Shown here one piece after another: positions 45,117 through 56,143 of a DNA stretch of 64,000 nucleotides; the stretch's first letter is position 1, and the number at the start of each line of letters is the position of its first letter. The position numbers and the translations under genes are program-made. This stretch comes from Blastocystis sp. Blastoise (taxonomy: Eukaryota > Sar > Bigyra > Opalinata > Blastocystidae), in the NCBI GenBank assembly GCA_039096225.1, contig JBBPEB010000002.1:744001-808000 (forward strand), read 5' to 3'. The notes beneath the pieces are model-generated. The model saw only the letters and a program-made list of their open reading frames with translations. It was not told the DNA's origin and searched no databases.

Positions 45117-46020
45117 TATATATAAATATATTAATATACCATTTTATATCGCTATTCTTTAAATAATATGAACCATCACCTAATTTGTTTGGACCTAATT
45201 CGCAAAGTTTTTTTGCTGTATAGGTTTTTCCCAAACCAGTTTCGCCCCATATATATATAACTACTGGAGATTCTACTCTTTTCTTTTCATTAAAATCATA
45301 GATTAATCTCTTAATTGCTTGTGAATGTAAGAGTGTAAATCCCGGAAATTCGTGCCATATAGCATCGTAAGTATTACCATTCCTTATTGCTGTAGCTACT
45401 TCTTCGGAAATTTTTTTCGGATGTTTTTTATTTTTATAATATTTAACATCTGTTTTAATAAATCTAATAGGACCAGGTGATAACGGAGAAGGTTCACTAC
45501 TTATGTTTCTTGATTCTAAGTTATACAGTCTTCCATTGAAAGTTTGACTTGCAAATAAATCACGATGAGTACCACTTGTTATAGCTCCATAGCCTCTAGT
45601 ATTTTGGTTACGATATATTTCATGTAAATTATTTATCTATATATATATATATATATACATATATATATGTATATACCTCTGATAAATAATATAGTACGTT
45701 TTCACGAGTTCCATCACGAGGTCTAACATCTGTATGTTCCAACTGAAGCATTCTTCGGACCTTATTTCTTCTTCTTCTTGTTGTTAATTCAATGTATAAA
45801 TGTGTATGCGTATTATGTGTTTCGTTATTAGGTTCAGTTACATACGCCACATACATAATTTCCTGTGGTAAACCATTTTCCTCCCAATTAGGTAGAGTCT
45901 CTTGAAAAAAGAAATCTCGGTCATCACCGAATAGTGTACAAAACCAATATTGACTTTGTGGTGACTATATACATATATACATAATAATTATATAAATACA
46001 ACATTATTATTATCACTCAT
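45117..46020 (-). pseudogene. Diverged CRESS Rep gene, 3'-truncated
   Basis: From ATG 46020, with at least two short introns (one near 45970-46002, one about 45637-45675), the product parallels the Rep of the neighbouring units: QSQYWFCTLFGDD (HUH motif I region), HTHLYIEL (motif II), LEHTDVRPRDGTRENVLYYLSE (motif III tyrosine region; kept here as key residues Y-Y-L-S-E), KKHPKKISEEVA and Walker A GETGLGKTYTAKK. Homology ends right after the segment preceding Walker B, at a stop and a GC-rich hairpin. It is clearly a different lineage from the 49341-51066 Rep. Intron positions appear shared. The part kept includes both nuclease and Walker A but no Walker B or motif C. Confidence 0.75.
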
Positions 46021-46340
46021 ATTTATAAAATATCAAATAAATATTAAAATAAATTATAAAATAAATTATAAAATAAAATAAATATAAGCCACGTCAGCAT
46101 AATTAAAAATACAGAATATGCCCTTATATCTTGTCAGGACCTAATCACCAGTCAATAAAAATTAAATTGTACCCATTCCCAAAACTCTTTTTTTGCTATT
46201 TTTAGGGTCTAATTCCTTCTGGATAAAAAGTTATTTCAATTTAAAGGTTTGGGACCCTAATTATAAATATTAAGAATTACACTACAACCAAACTCAACTT
46301 ATCCAATCCGATCGGAGAAACTCAAGATTCCTCCAATCAA

Positions 46341-46382
46341 ATTGAGCGATGACGCATTATTACATCACAATTTGCTCTCAGC
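46341..46382 (+). promoter_or_regulatory. Candidate rolling-circle origin, copy 1
   Basis: CATTATTAC at 46355-46363 fits the CRESS nonanucleotide NANTATTAC. It lies in an imperfect stem-loop: CAAATTG before it and CAATTTG after it, with three more pairs next to the loop. A second inverted repeat, TATTCACGGG / CCCGTGAATA, lies about 200 bp downstream. Confidence 0.6.
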
Positions 46383-46871
46383 GAAACACGAAACAAAGAT
46401 CATCATAAGAGTATTTGACTCGAAAGTCAGAAGTAAATCTTACAATTAGTTGATCTTGATTTTTTATATCTATATTGTCTTTGTTTTCTATTCTTTCGAA
46501 CCACCTTTCTAATATATTACTACTTGAGAAATTCAACTCAATGCACATGTTCATGTGTATTCACGGGAAAGTTTTTTTACATTCGCGGCTTTTACCCGTA
46601 TATACCGTTCTTTATATTTAGCCGCCCCGTGAATATCTTTGTGAGTGAGAGCTGAGAGCAAATGCTCAGTTTTGTGGTTGTATAGTACTCTCGGATCCTT
46701 ATCTTGTTTTATTGTAGAAGTTCACAAAGAGTATGGTCGCGCAGTCGAGTTTGGTGTTCGATTTTTTTTTTTTTTTTTTTATGTTTTTTTTTAAAAAGAA
46801 TTAACAAAACAGTGTTTTTAATTATATATTATTATATTAGACAAGAATTAATGTTTGTAGTGTTAGTATAT
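46383..46871. other. Large intergenic region of unit 1
   Basis: Non-coding, with higher GC than host DNA. It holds the inverted repeat TATTCACGGG...CCCGTGAATA (about 46557-46636), a short hairpin CTGAG-AGCAAATG-CTCAG near 46648-46665, and a T18-T20 run at about 46760-46780. It probably carries promoters and origin accessory sites. Confidence 0.6.
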
Positions 46872-47618
46872 TTAGTGTCGTAATCTATCTGGTAGATGTT
46901 GAGCATAGTATACCATAGGTGATGTTCCTGCTGTTTGTGCAGCGGCAACGTATCTTGTAGCTTCGTCGAACAATGCAGTGATAACGGTATTATATTGTGG
47001 TTCTGTTCTGAAAGTCATTTGTCCTCCTTCTGAAATATTATACATAATAGGAAATGTGTTGATTCCTCCCATTTGGTATATAAAAACTAGTATTGTTTCT
47101 GCTTTTGTAAAATCATCGGATGCATAGTAGATGGGTAGTGTGAAATCATAGGCGAGTTGTTCTGCAGTGAATGGATAGGTATAGAGTAAACCGTTTAGTC
47201 TATATATATATTCTTTTTTGACTCCGTTTTTGTTAATTGTGTAGACTGTGTTTATAATTTGTTTGATAGTAGAGTTGCAGAGTTTTTTAATGTTCTTTGC
47301 ATTTTCGTCGTCACCTGTAGCGCTTGGTATAAATATTTGAATTGGTATAGTATAATCTGTTGATGTTAATAGTGTTCTAGCTTGAGCTACGTACATTCTT
47401 CCACATTTTTTGGCTACAAGCATTAATTGGTGCCTAAGTTTGTGTTTATTTGCGATTCCACCTACGGTAGTATCTTCGGCGATAGTTGCCCAATTTGTTC
47501 TAAAAGAATTAACTGCATTGTTATAAGTGGTTACAGCGTTTGAATTTCTATTATATCTTCTTCTTCTATAATAGGTACGTTGAGTACCTCTATATCTGGA
47601 TGAGTATCTATAAGGCAT
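46872..47618 (-). CDS. Arg-rich capsid-like protein (248 aa), unit 1
   Basis: The N-terminus has an Arg/Tyr-rich tract (residues 3-25, with an RRRR run), the nucleic-acid-binding arm typical of CRESS-virus capsid proteins. The remaining about 210 residues are of mixed beta-like composition without a recognised domain. No intron. It is transcribed divergently from the 412-residue gene across a 198-bp region. By position and basic arm it is a structural-protein candidate. A DNA-binding non-capsid role is possible, because the neighbouring 412-residue protein could be the main capsid. Codon use is less AT-skewed than in host genes. Confidence 0.55.
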   Translation of the reverse strand: MPYRYSSRYRGTQRTYYRRRRYNRNSNAVTTYNNAVNSFRTNWATIAEDTTVGGIANKHKLRHQLMLVAKKCGRMYVAQARTLLTSTDYTIPIQIFIPSATGDDENAKNIKKLCNSTIKQIINTVYTINKNGVKKEYIYRLNGLLYTYPFTAEQLAYDFTLPIYYASDDFTKAETILVFIYQMGGINTFPIMYNISEGGQMTFRTEPQYNTVITALFDEATRYVAAAQTAGTSPMVYYAQHLPDRLRH

Positions 47619-47673
47619 TTATTGTAAATAAAATAAATAAAATATGATATGATTTGATTAATAATTATTAATG

Positions 47674-47776
47674 GAGTCAGTTTATCTGAATATATAAATT
47701 TGTTTTTAGAGACGGTTTATCTGAATATATAAATTCGTATTAGGAGACAGTTTATCTGTATATATAAATTCGTTTT
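47674..47776. repeat. Three direct repeats between divergent viral genes, unit 1
   Basis: Three about 35-bp copies of GTTTATCTGAATATATAAAT followed by TCGT/TTGT. They sit in the 198-bp gap between the two divergent genes; TATATAAA in each could be a TATA element. Candidate bidirectional promoter or iteron-type protein-binding sites. Confidence 0.75.
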
Positions 47777-47816
47777 CTTATAAATATGTTTTGTTATTTT
47801 GCATAAATTATTTTAA

Positions 47817-49055
47817 ATGTCTAGTTTAGGTACTATAATAAATGACAAGTTGTCAATGGCTAGTTCCTCTGCGGGAGCCCTTTATCTTAAGCGTTACGTT
47901 AATCCTTGTGATGATACTTCTATACCTGTTGACGGTGTACCTGATGGCCAAACCCACATGATTTATACTTTAAATAATAAGTTTAATATATCTATAGATC
48001 AAGATACATTTGTAGATCCTAGAGCTGTTGTCCCAGATTTATATAATAATTTTACTATAATTGCAACACCATGGTCTACTTATCCTATTTTGATTTATGG
48101 TACATTTACTTGGTATAATACTGTGGATAAAACATCATCATCTCAAACATGTATTATGGGTGTTAAAGATCCTAATTGGCAGCAAAATCAAGAAGATTTT
48201 AATTTAGGTCGTGGATTATTTCGTGGTTGTACATTAAAATGGGCTGGTAATACTAATAATATGCAAGGTCTTATATATGGTATTCAAGTACCGTATTGTG
48301 TAGATACTATGTATACTACTAGTGGTAGTGTAGAATCTCAAGATTTATCTTATAAAGCTTTTAATAGTTATATGAATCCTTATATTCCTTTAGATTCTAA
48401 TGCTATTACTTCTTATTCTCCAAAATATAAAGTATTTAATGTCCCTGATGGTTGTTATATGCCTCAACATTTATCTTATGGTTATAAGAATTATTATAGG
48501 CCACCTATATTTCAAAAGAAACAACTTGATACAGGAGATAGTTATGAATATTTTATTAATGGATTATTAGGAAGTGCTAGTGCTCAAATGAATATATTTG
48601 ATTATGATACTTGGATGTCTAAAAGAATATTTACTAAGGTTATGTTACCTATAGAAGTAACTGAATATGTTCCTTCTTTCTTACATACTGGATTTAATTT
48701 TGGTATTATTAGAGTTGAAGGTTCAAATTTTAACAATCCATTTACTTTAAAAATATGTAATGGTTATGAGTTAGTTCCTTCTTATAATAGTGAGTATTTC
48801 CCATTATTAAAGAATCCTCCTTTATTAGATGAACAAGCTCTTTATGCTTGTGCTATTTTAACTCAATCATTAGATTTTTGTTATCCTTCTTCTTATAATG
48901 ATTTTCAAACTATGTGGAATGGTGTAGTTGATTTCTGGAATAAATTTAAAAGGTCTTGGAATAGTGAAACTGTTCAAAATATAGCTACAGCTGCTAGTGC
49001 TATACCTGGTGTTTCTCCATGGGTTCAAGGAATAAATACTTTAACTAAATTTTAA
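47817..49055 (+). CDS. 412-residue viral protein, putative capsid, unit 1
   Basis: A single uninterrupted plus-strand ORF. Composition is rich in Tyr, Asn, Ser and Pro with beta-strand-like segments (FTIIATPWSTYPILIYGTF, TKVMLPIEVTEYVPSF), no membrane segment and a C-terminal amphipathic tail (DFWNKFKRSW...AASAIPG). Such a tail is reminiscent of capsid precursors, but I recognise no family motif. Its length is close to bacilladnavirus-type capsids. No Arg-rich arm is present, so one of the two structural candidates may provide DNA binding and the other the shell; this is inference. Confidence 0.5.
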   Translation: MSSLGTIINDKLSMASSSAGALYLKRYVNPCDDTSIPVDGVPDGQTHMIYTLNNKFNISIDQDTFVDPRAVVPDLYNNFTIIATPWSTYPILIYGTFTWYNTVDKTSSSQTCIMGVKDPNWQQNQEDFNLGRGLFRGCTLKWAGNTNNMQGLIYGIQVPYCVDTMYTTSGSVESQDLSYKAFNSYMNPYIPLDSNAITSYSPKYKVFNVPDGCYMPQHLSYGYKNYYRPPIFQKKQLDTGDSYEYFINGLLGSASAQMNIFDYDTWMSKRIFTKVMLPIEVTEYVPSFLHTGFNFGIIRVEGSNFNNPFTLKICNGYELVPSYNSEYFPLLKNPPLLDEQALYACAILTQSLDFCYPSSYNDFQTMWNGVVDFWNKFKRSWNSETVQNIATAASAIPGVSPWVQGINTLTKF

Positions 49056-49149
49056 TTTATGTGTATATATATTTTTATTTGTCTTAAATTAATTTTGTTT
49101 TGTTCAATTTTTATTATTACTACTCACACTCACTGCACTTCAACACAAA

Positions 49150-49227
49150 TATTATTTCACAATTTCACAATTTCACAAAATCACAATTTCACATTTTCAC
49201 AGATACACAATTTCACAATTGCACAAT
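49150..49227 (+). repeat. TTTCACAA tandem repeat after the 412-residue gene, unit 1
   Basis: About eight imperfect 8-10-bp units (ATTTCACA, AAATCACA, TTTTCACA, GATACACA) downstream of the ORF at 49055. Function unknown. Confidence 0.8.
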
Positions 49228-49340
49228 GTGTTGAGTTGCATATGAATTATATAACAAAACAAATAAGTTTTTAAAACAAAGATATAACTGAGAAAAGATA
49301 TGAAATCAGAAAAACTCAATAGATAATAAATATATAGAAT

Positions 49341-51066
49341 TTAGAATTCTTGTTTAATGTTTTGAGAGTCTGGGAGTATACAATAATCATCTTCGCTACT
49401 ATCCCATGAAAGACTTATAGGTTTATTATGATCAGAATATTCTTCATCGTCTTCTTCATTATCAGTGAAAGTGAGATCAATGAGTTCATTACTATATTCG
49501 TTATCTGAAGATGATAAATCTAGAATAGGTATAGGAGTATTAGGTCTTTTGTGACAGAAATTTGTTTTTTTAGGAGTAGTTATTTCAATAGTAGGAAGAG
49601 ATATACGAGGAGTTGTTGGAGGTGAGCTAAGGGTAAGTTCATTATCTAGTTCTATTTGTATGGGTATATTGACTGTTGGTTTGTATTGATTATTAATTTT
49701 CATCATAATATCAGCGGCTTGTATATATTTGGTTTCATCATCTTTATATAGTAGATTACGTCTGATACCTTTGATGTAATCATCTTTAGCTTTGCTATAT
49801 TTGAAATCAATAGTATTATCTTCAAGTAATTCATATTCATTGTAGAATCTTCTGAGTAGTTGTTCTAATTCATCATTTGAAAGTTCTTTGAAATTTTCTT
49901 TTAAGCTTCTATCAGACGTAAATATAATTAGAGGTGAGGTGATTTTTACTGTTGAACCTTTTGTTTCCACTCCTACATCATAATAATCTAAAATACGAAG
50001 AAGGTCTTTATCATTATAGATTTTTCTAAAATCATCAATAATGATGCCAAACTGACCTTTGTATCCATCCCACCTATAAATATAGAATATAATATAATAT
50101 ATACCATTTAATATCTCCATTCTTCATGTAGTAAGATCCTTTACCATCTTCATTTTCGCCTAGTTCACATATTTTTTTAGCTGTATAAGTTTTACCTACT
50201 CCAGTTTTCCCATATAAATATAAAACTATAGGTGCAGTATTTCTTTTTTTGGTATTAAAGTCATAGATTGCTTTTTTTATGTTATTTGAATGTAATAGGG
50301 CAAAGGAAGCATATTCTTCCCATATATCTTCATAAGTACAACCATTTTTTATCATTGAAGCAACTTCTTCAGATATTTTTTTTGGATCTATATATATAAT
50401 ATAAATTATAATGTATATACGTTTTTTGTTTTTAGAATATTTGACTTTATTATGAGTAAAATTCATAGGAGCTGTAGATATTGGGTCTATTCTAGCAAAG
50501 CTATTATTATTATTCATATTATAAAGAACACCATTATAAGTAGAAGCATTTATTAAATCGCGATGCATTCCATTTTGAAAGTTTGCTCCATATCCAAGTG
50601 TATTGCTTGTATTGTAATATTCATCTATTTCATTTATCTAATATTTATAATTAAATAATTAAATTAATATATATAAATATATACTTCACTTAAATAAATT
50701 AAAGTTGCCTCTCGTGACCACTCCCTTGGTCTTACATCAGTATGCTCTAAGGATAGTAATCTTATTATCTGATTTCTTCTTAACCTTTTTTTCATTTCCA
50801 TATATAAATGTACATGAGTGTTGTTTGTAGTCGGAGATACTTCTCTTGATAAAGCAACATAGTTCTATATATATATATATATAATATATTTATATACTAT
50901 TTCAAATGGAAGACCATTACTATTCCAACTGGGTTGGATTACTTCATTAAAATGTAAAAGGTCTTCACCAAATAAAGTAAGAGTCCAATATTGAGACTGA
51001 CGGTTCTATATAACAATAACTTAAATATATTTATTAATATACAGGGTTAGTATTATTATTTTGCAT
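49341..51066 (-). CDS. rep: CRESS Rep (HUH endonuclease-SF3 helicase) with five introns, unit 1
   Basis: Six exons: 51043-51066, 50898-51005, 50685-50864, 50421-50637, 50105-50387 and 49341-50073. Introns are 31-47 bp, all GTATAT...TAG. The spliced length is 1545 nt, 514 residues. N-terminal HUH domain: motif I WTLTLFG (15-21), motif II HVHLYMEM (61-68), motif III region IYLSE with candidate nucleophile Tyr101; the usual YxxK lysine is not in place. SF3 helicase: Walker A GKTGVGKT (236-243), Walker B IIIDDF (281-286), motif C IIFTSD (about 320-325). An acidic Ser-rich C-terminal tail follows. It should nick the origin and drive rolling-circle replication. Host-type introns imply nuclear transcription and splicing. 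Confidence 0.88.
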
Positions 51067-51918
51067 TTTTTTTTTTTTTACTAAAAATTATAAAATAAAT
51101 TATAAAATAAATTATAAAATAAAATAAATATAAGCCACGTCAGCATAATTAAAAATACAGAATATGCCCTTATATCTTGTCAGGACCTAATCACCAGTCA
51201 ATAAAAATTAAATTGTACCCATTCCCAAAACTCTTTTTTTGCTATTTTTAGGGTCTAATTCCTTCTGGATAAAAAGTTATTTCAATTTAAAGGTTTGGGA
51301 CCCTAATTATAAATATTAAGAATTACACTTACAACCAAACACAACTTATCCAATCCGATCGGAGAAACTCAAGATTCCTCCAATCAAATTGAGCGATGAC
51401 GCATTATTACATCACAATTTGCTCTCAGCGAAACACGAAACAAAGATCATCATAAGAGTATTTGACTCGAAAGTCAGAAGTAAATCTTACAATTAGTTGA
51501 TCTTGATTTTTTATATCTATATTGTCTTTGTTTTCTATTCTTTCGAACCACCTTTCTAATATATTACTACTTGAGAAATTCAACTCAATGCACATGTTCA
51601 TGTGTATTCACGGGAAAGTTTTTTTACATTCGCGGCTTTTACCCGTATATACCGTTCTTTATATTTAGCCGCCCCGTGAATATCTTTGTGAGTGAGAGCT
51701 GAGAGCAAATGCTCAGTTTTGTGGTTGTATAGTACTCTCGGATCCTTATCTTGTTTTATTGTAGAAGTTCACAAAGAGTATGGTCGCGCAGTCGAGTTTG
51801 GTGTTCGATTTTTTTTTTTTTTTTTTTATGTTTTTTTTTAAAAAGAATTAACAAAACAGTGTTTTTAATTATATATTATTATATTAGACAAGAATTAATG
51901 TTTGTAGTGTTAGTATAT
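51067..51918. other. Large intergenic region of unit 2
   Basis: Same content as the first intergenic region; differs by one inserted T and one A/C change near 51325-51338. Begins with a T run and three TATAAAATAAAT units. Confidence 0.7.
51388..51429 (+). promoter_or_regulatory. Candidate rolling-circle origin, copy 2
   Basis: CATTATTAC at 51402-51410 in the same CAAATTG / CAATTTG stem-loop context as copy 1. Confidence 0.6.
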
Positions 51919-52665
51919 TTAGTGTCGTAATCTATCTGGTAGATGTTGAGCATAGTATACCATAGGTGATGTTCCTGCTGTTTGTGCAGCGGCAACGTAT
52001 CTTGTAGCTTCGTCGAACAATGCAGTGATAACGGTATTATATTGTGGTTCTGTTCTGAAAGTCATTTGTCCTCCTTCTGAAATATTATACATAATAGGAA
52101 ATGTGTTGATTCCTCCCATTTGGTATATAAAAACTAGTATTGTTTCTGCTTTTGTAAAATCATCGGATGCATAGTAGATGGGTAGTGTGAAATCATAGGC
52201 GAGTTGTTCTGCAGTGAATGGATAGGTATAGAGTAAACCGTTTAGTCTATATATATATTCTTTTTTGACTCCGTTTTTGTTAATTGTGTAGACTGTGTTT
52301 ATAATTTGTTTGATAGTAGAGTTGCAGAGTTTTTTAATGTTCTTTGCATTTTCGTCGTCACCTGTAGCGCTTGGTATAAATATTTGAATTGGTATAGTAT
52401 AATCTGTTGATGTTAATAGTGTTCTAGCTTGAGCTACGTACATTCTTCCACATTTTTTGGCTACAAGCATTAATTGGTGCCTAAGTTTGTGTTTATTTGC
52501 GATTCCACCTACGGTAGTATCTTCGGCGATAGTTGCCCAATTTGTTCTAAAAGAATTAACTGCATTGTTATAAGTGGTTACAGCGTTTGAATTTCTATTA
52601 TATCTTCTTCTTCTATAATAGGTACGTTGAGTACCTCTATATCTGGATGAGTATCTATAAGGCAT
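51919..52665 (-). CDS. Arg-rich capsid-like protein, unit 2
   Basis: Identical in sequence to the 46872-47618 product; see that entry for motifs and caveats. Confidence 0.55.
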   Translation of the reverse strand: MPYRYSSRYRGTQRTYYRRRRYNRNSNAVTTYNNAVNSFRTNWATIAEDTTVGGIANKHKLRHQLMLVAKKCGRMYVAQARTLLTSTDYTIPIQIFIPSATGDDENAKNIKKLCNSTIKQIINTVYTINKNGVKKEYIYRLNGLLYTYPFTAEQLAYDFTLPIYYASDDFTKAETILVFIYQMGGINTFPIMYNISEGGQMTFRTEPQYNTVITALFDEATRYVAAAQTAGTSPMVYYAQHLPDRLRH

Positions 52666-52720
52666 TTATTGTAAATAAAATAAATAAAATATGATATGAT
52701 TTGATTAATAATTATTAATG

Positions 52721-52823
52721 GAGTCAGTTTATCTGAATATATAAATTTGTTTTTAGAGACGGTTTATCTGAATATATAAATTCGTATTAGGAGACAGTTT
52801 ATCTGTATATATAAATTCGTTTT
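52721..52823. repeat. Three direct repeats between divergent viral genes, unit 2
   Basis: Second copy of the promoter-region repeats at 47674-47776. Confidence 0.75.
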
Positions 52824-52863
52824 CTTATAAATATGTTTTGTTATTTTGCATAAATTATTTTAA

Positions 52864-54102
52864 ATGTCTAGTTTAGGTACTATAATAAATGACAAGTTGT
52901 CAATGGCTAGTTCCTCTGCGGGAGCCCTTTATCTTAAGCGTTACGTTAATCCTTGTGATGATACTTCTATACCTGTTGACGGTGTACCTGATGGCCAAAC
53001 CCACATGATTTATACTTTAAATAATAAGTTTAATATATCTATAGATCAAGATACATTTGTAGATCCTAGAGCTGTTGTCCCAGATTTATATAATAATTTT
53101 ACTATAATTGCAACACCATGGTCTACTTATCCTATTTTGATTTATGGTACATTTACTTGGTATAATACTGTGGATAAAACATCATCATCTCAAACATGTA
53201 TTATGGGTGTTAAAGATCCTAATTGGCAGCAAAATCAAGAAGATTTTAATTTAGGTCGTGGATTATTTCGTGGTTGTACATTAAAATGGGCTGGTAATAC
53301 TAATAATATGCAAGGTCTTATATATGGTATTCAAGTACCGTATTGTGTAGATACTATGTATACTACTAGTGGTAGTGTAGAATCTCAAGATTTATCTTAT
53401 AAAGCTTTTAATAGTTATATGAATCCTTATATTCCTTTAGATTCTAATGCTATTACTTCTTATTCTCCAAAATATAAAGTATTTAATGTCCCTGATGGTT
53501 GTTATATGCCTCAACATTTATCTTATGGTTATAAGAATTATTATAGGCCACCTATATTTCAAAAGAAACAACTTGATACAGGAGATAGTTATGAATATTT
53601 TATTAATGGATTATTAGGAAGTGCTAGTGCTCAAATGAATATATTTGATTATGATACTTGGATGTCTAAAAGAATATTTACTAAGGTTATGTTACCTATA
53701 GAAGTAACTGAATATGTTCCTTCTTTCTTACATACTGGATTTAATTTTGGTATTATTAGAGTTGAAGGTTCAAATTTTAACAATCCATTTACTTTAAAAA
53801 TATGTAATGGTTATGAGTTAGTTCCTTCTTATAATAGTGAGTATTTCCCATTATTAAAGAATCCTCCTTTATTAGATGAACAAGCTCTTTATGCTTGTGC
53901 TATTTTAACTCAATCATTAGATTTTTGTTATCCTTCTTCTTATAATGATTTTCAAACTATGTGGAATGGTGTAGTTGATTTCTGGAATAAATTTAAAAGG
54001 TCTTGGAATAGTGAAACTGTTCAAAATATAGCTACAGCTGCTAGTGCTATACCTGGTGTTTCTCCATGGGTTCAAGGAATAAATACTTTAACTAAATTTT
54101 AA
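52864..54102 (+). CDS. 412-residue viral protein, putative capsid, unit 2
   Basis: Identical to the product of 47817-49055; followed by the same TTTCACAA repeat tract (about 54197-54274). Confidence 0.5.
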   Translation: MSSLGTIINDKLSMASSSAGALYLKRYVNPCDDTSIPVDGVPDGQTHMIYTLNNKFNISIDQDTFVDPRAVVPDLYNNFTIIATPWSTYPILIYGTFTWYNTVDKTSSSQTCIMGVKDPNWQQNQEDFNLGRGLFRGCTLKWAGNTNNMQGLIYGIQVPYCVDTMYTTSGSVESQDLSYKAFNSYMNPYIPLDSNAITSYSPKYKVFNVPDGCYMPQHLSYGYKNYYRPPIFQKKQLDTGDSYEYFINGLLGSASAQMNIFDYDTWMSKRIFTKVMLPIEVTEYVPSFLHTGFNFGIIRVEGSNFNNPFTLKICNGYELVPSYNSEYFPLLKNPPLLDEQALYACAILTQSLDFCYPSSYNDFQTMWNGVVDFWNKFKRSWNSETVQNIATAASAIPGVSPWVQGINTLTKF

Positions 54103-54387
54103 TTTATGTGTATATATATTTTTATTTGTCTTAAATTAATTTTGTTTTGTTCAATTTTTATTATTACTACTCACACTCACTGCACTTCAACACAAATATT
54201 ATTTCACAATTTCACAATTTCACAAAATCACAATTTCACATTTTCACAGATACACAATTTCACAATTGCACAATGTGTTGAGTTGCATATGAATTATATA
54301 ACAAAACAAATAAGTTTTTAAAACAAAGATATAACTGAGAAAAGATATGAAATCAGAAAAACTCAATAGATAATAAATATATAGAAT

Positions 54388-56113
54388 TTAGAATTCTTGT
54401 TTAATGTTTTGAGAGTCTGGGAGTATACAATAATCATCTTCGCTACTATCCCATGAAAGACTTATAGGTTTATTATGATCAGAATATTCTTCATCGTCTT
54501 CTTCATTATCAGTGAAAGTGAGATCAATGAGTTCATTACTATATTCGTTATCTGAAGATGATAAATCTAGAATAGGTATAGGAGTATTAGGTCTTTTGTG
54601 ACAGAAATTTGTTTTTTTAGGAGTAGTTATTTCAATAGTAGGAAGAGATATACGAGGAGTTGTTGGAGGTGAGCTAAGGGTAAGTTCATTATCTAGTTCT
54701 ATTTGTATGGGTATATTGACTGTTGGTTTGTATTGATTATTAATTTTCATCATAATATCAGCGGCTTGTATATATTTGGTTTCATCATCTTTATATAGTA
54801 GATTACGTCTGATACCTTTGATGTAATCATCTTTAGCTTTGCTATATTTGAAATCAATAGTATTATCTTCAAGTAATTCATATTCATTGTAGAATCTTCT
54901 GAGTAGTTGTTCTAATTCATCATTTGAAAGTTCTTTGAAATTTTCTTTTAAGCTTCTATCAGACGTAAATATAATTAGAGGTGAGGTGATTTTTACTGTT
55001 GAACCTTTTGTTTCCACTCCTACATCATAATAATCTAAAATACGAAGAAGGTCTTTATCATTATAGATTTTTCTAAAATCATCAATAATGATGCCAAACT
55101 GACCTTTGTATCCATCCCACCTATAAATATAGAATATAATATAATATATACCATTTAATATCTCCATTCTTCATGTAGTAAGATCCTTTACCATCTTCAT
55201 TTTCGCCTAGTTCACATATTTTTTTAGCTGTATAAGTTTTACCTACTCCAGTTTTCCCATATAAATATAAAACTATAGGTGCAGTATTTCTTTTTTTGGT
55301 ATTAAAGTCATAGATTGCTTTTTTTATGTTATTTGAATGTAATAGGGCAAAGGAAGCATATTCTTCCCATATATCTTCATAAGTACAACCATTTTTTATC
55401 ATTGAAGCAACTTCTTCAGATATTTTTTTTGGATCTATATATATAATATAAATTATAATGTATATACGTTTTTTGTTTTTAGAATATTTGACTTTATTAT
55501 GAGTAAAATTCATAGGAGCTGTAGATATTGGGTCTATTCTAGCAAAGCTATTATTATTATTCATATTATAAAGAACACCATTATAAGTAGAAGCATTTAT
55601 TAAATCGCGATGCATTCCATTTTGAAAGTTTGCTCCATATCCAAGTGTATTGCTTGTATTGTAATATTCATCTATTTCATTTATCTAATATTTATAATTA
55701 AATAATTAAATTAATATATATAAATATATACTTCACTTAAATAAATTAAAGTTGCCTCTCGTGACCACTCCCTTGGTCTTACATCAGTATGCTCTAAGGA
55801 TAGTAATCTTATTATCTGATTTCTTCTTAACCTTTTTTTCATTTCCATATATAAATGTACATGAGTGTTGTTTGTAGTCGGAGATACTTCTCTTGATAAA
55901 GCAACATAGTTCTATATATATATATATATAATATATTTATATACTATTTCAAATGGAAGACCATTACTATTCCAACTGGGTTGGATTACTTCATTAAAAT
56001 GTAAAAGGTCTTCACCAAATAAAGTAAGAGTCCAATATTGAGACTGACGGTTCTATATAACAATAACTTAAATATATTTATTAATATACAGGGTTAGTAT
56101 TATTATTTTGCAT
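54388..56113 (-). CDS. rep: CRESS Rep with five introns, unit 2
   Basis: Copy of the 49341-51066 gene shifted by 5047 bp. The exon-intron structure and encoded residues that I can compare are the same. All motifs are intact. Confidence 0.85.
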
Positions 56114-56143
56114 TTTTTTTTTTTTTACTAAAAATTATAAAAT

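Noticed and set aside
49059-49274. A 71-residue ORF after the 412-residue viral gene.
   Set aside because: It is a translation of the TTTCACAA repeat tract with no coding character.
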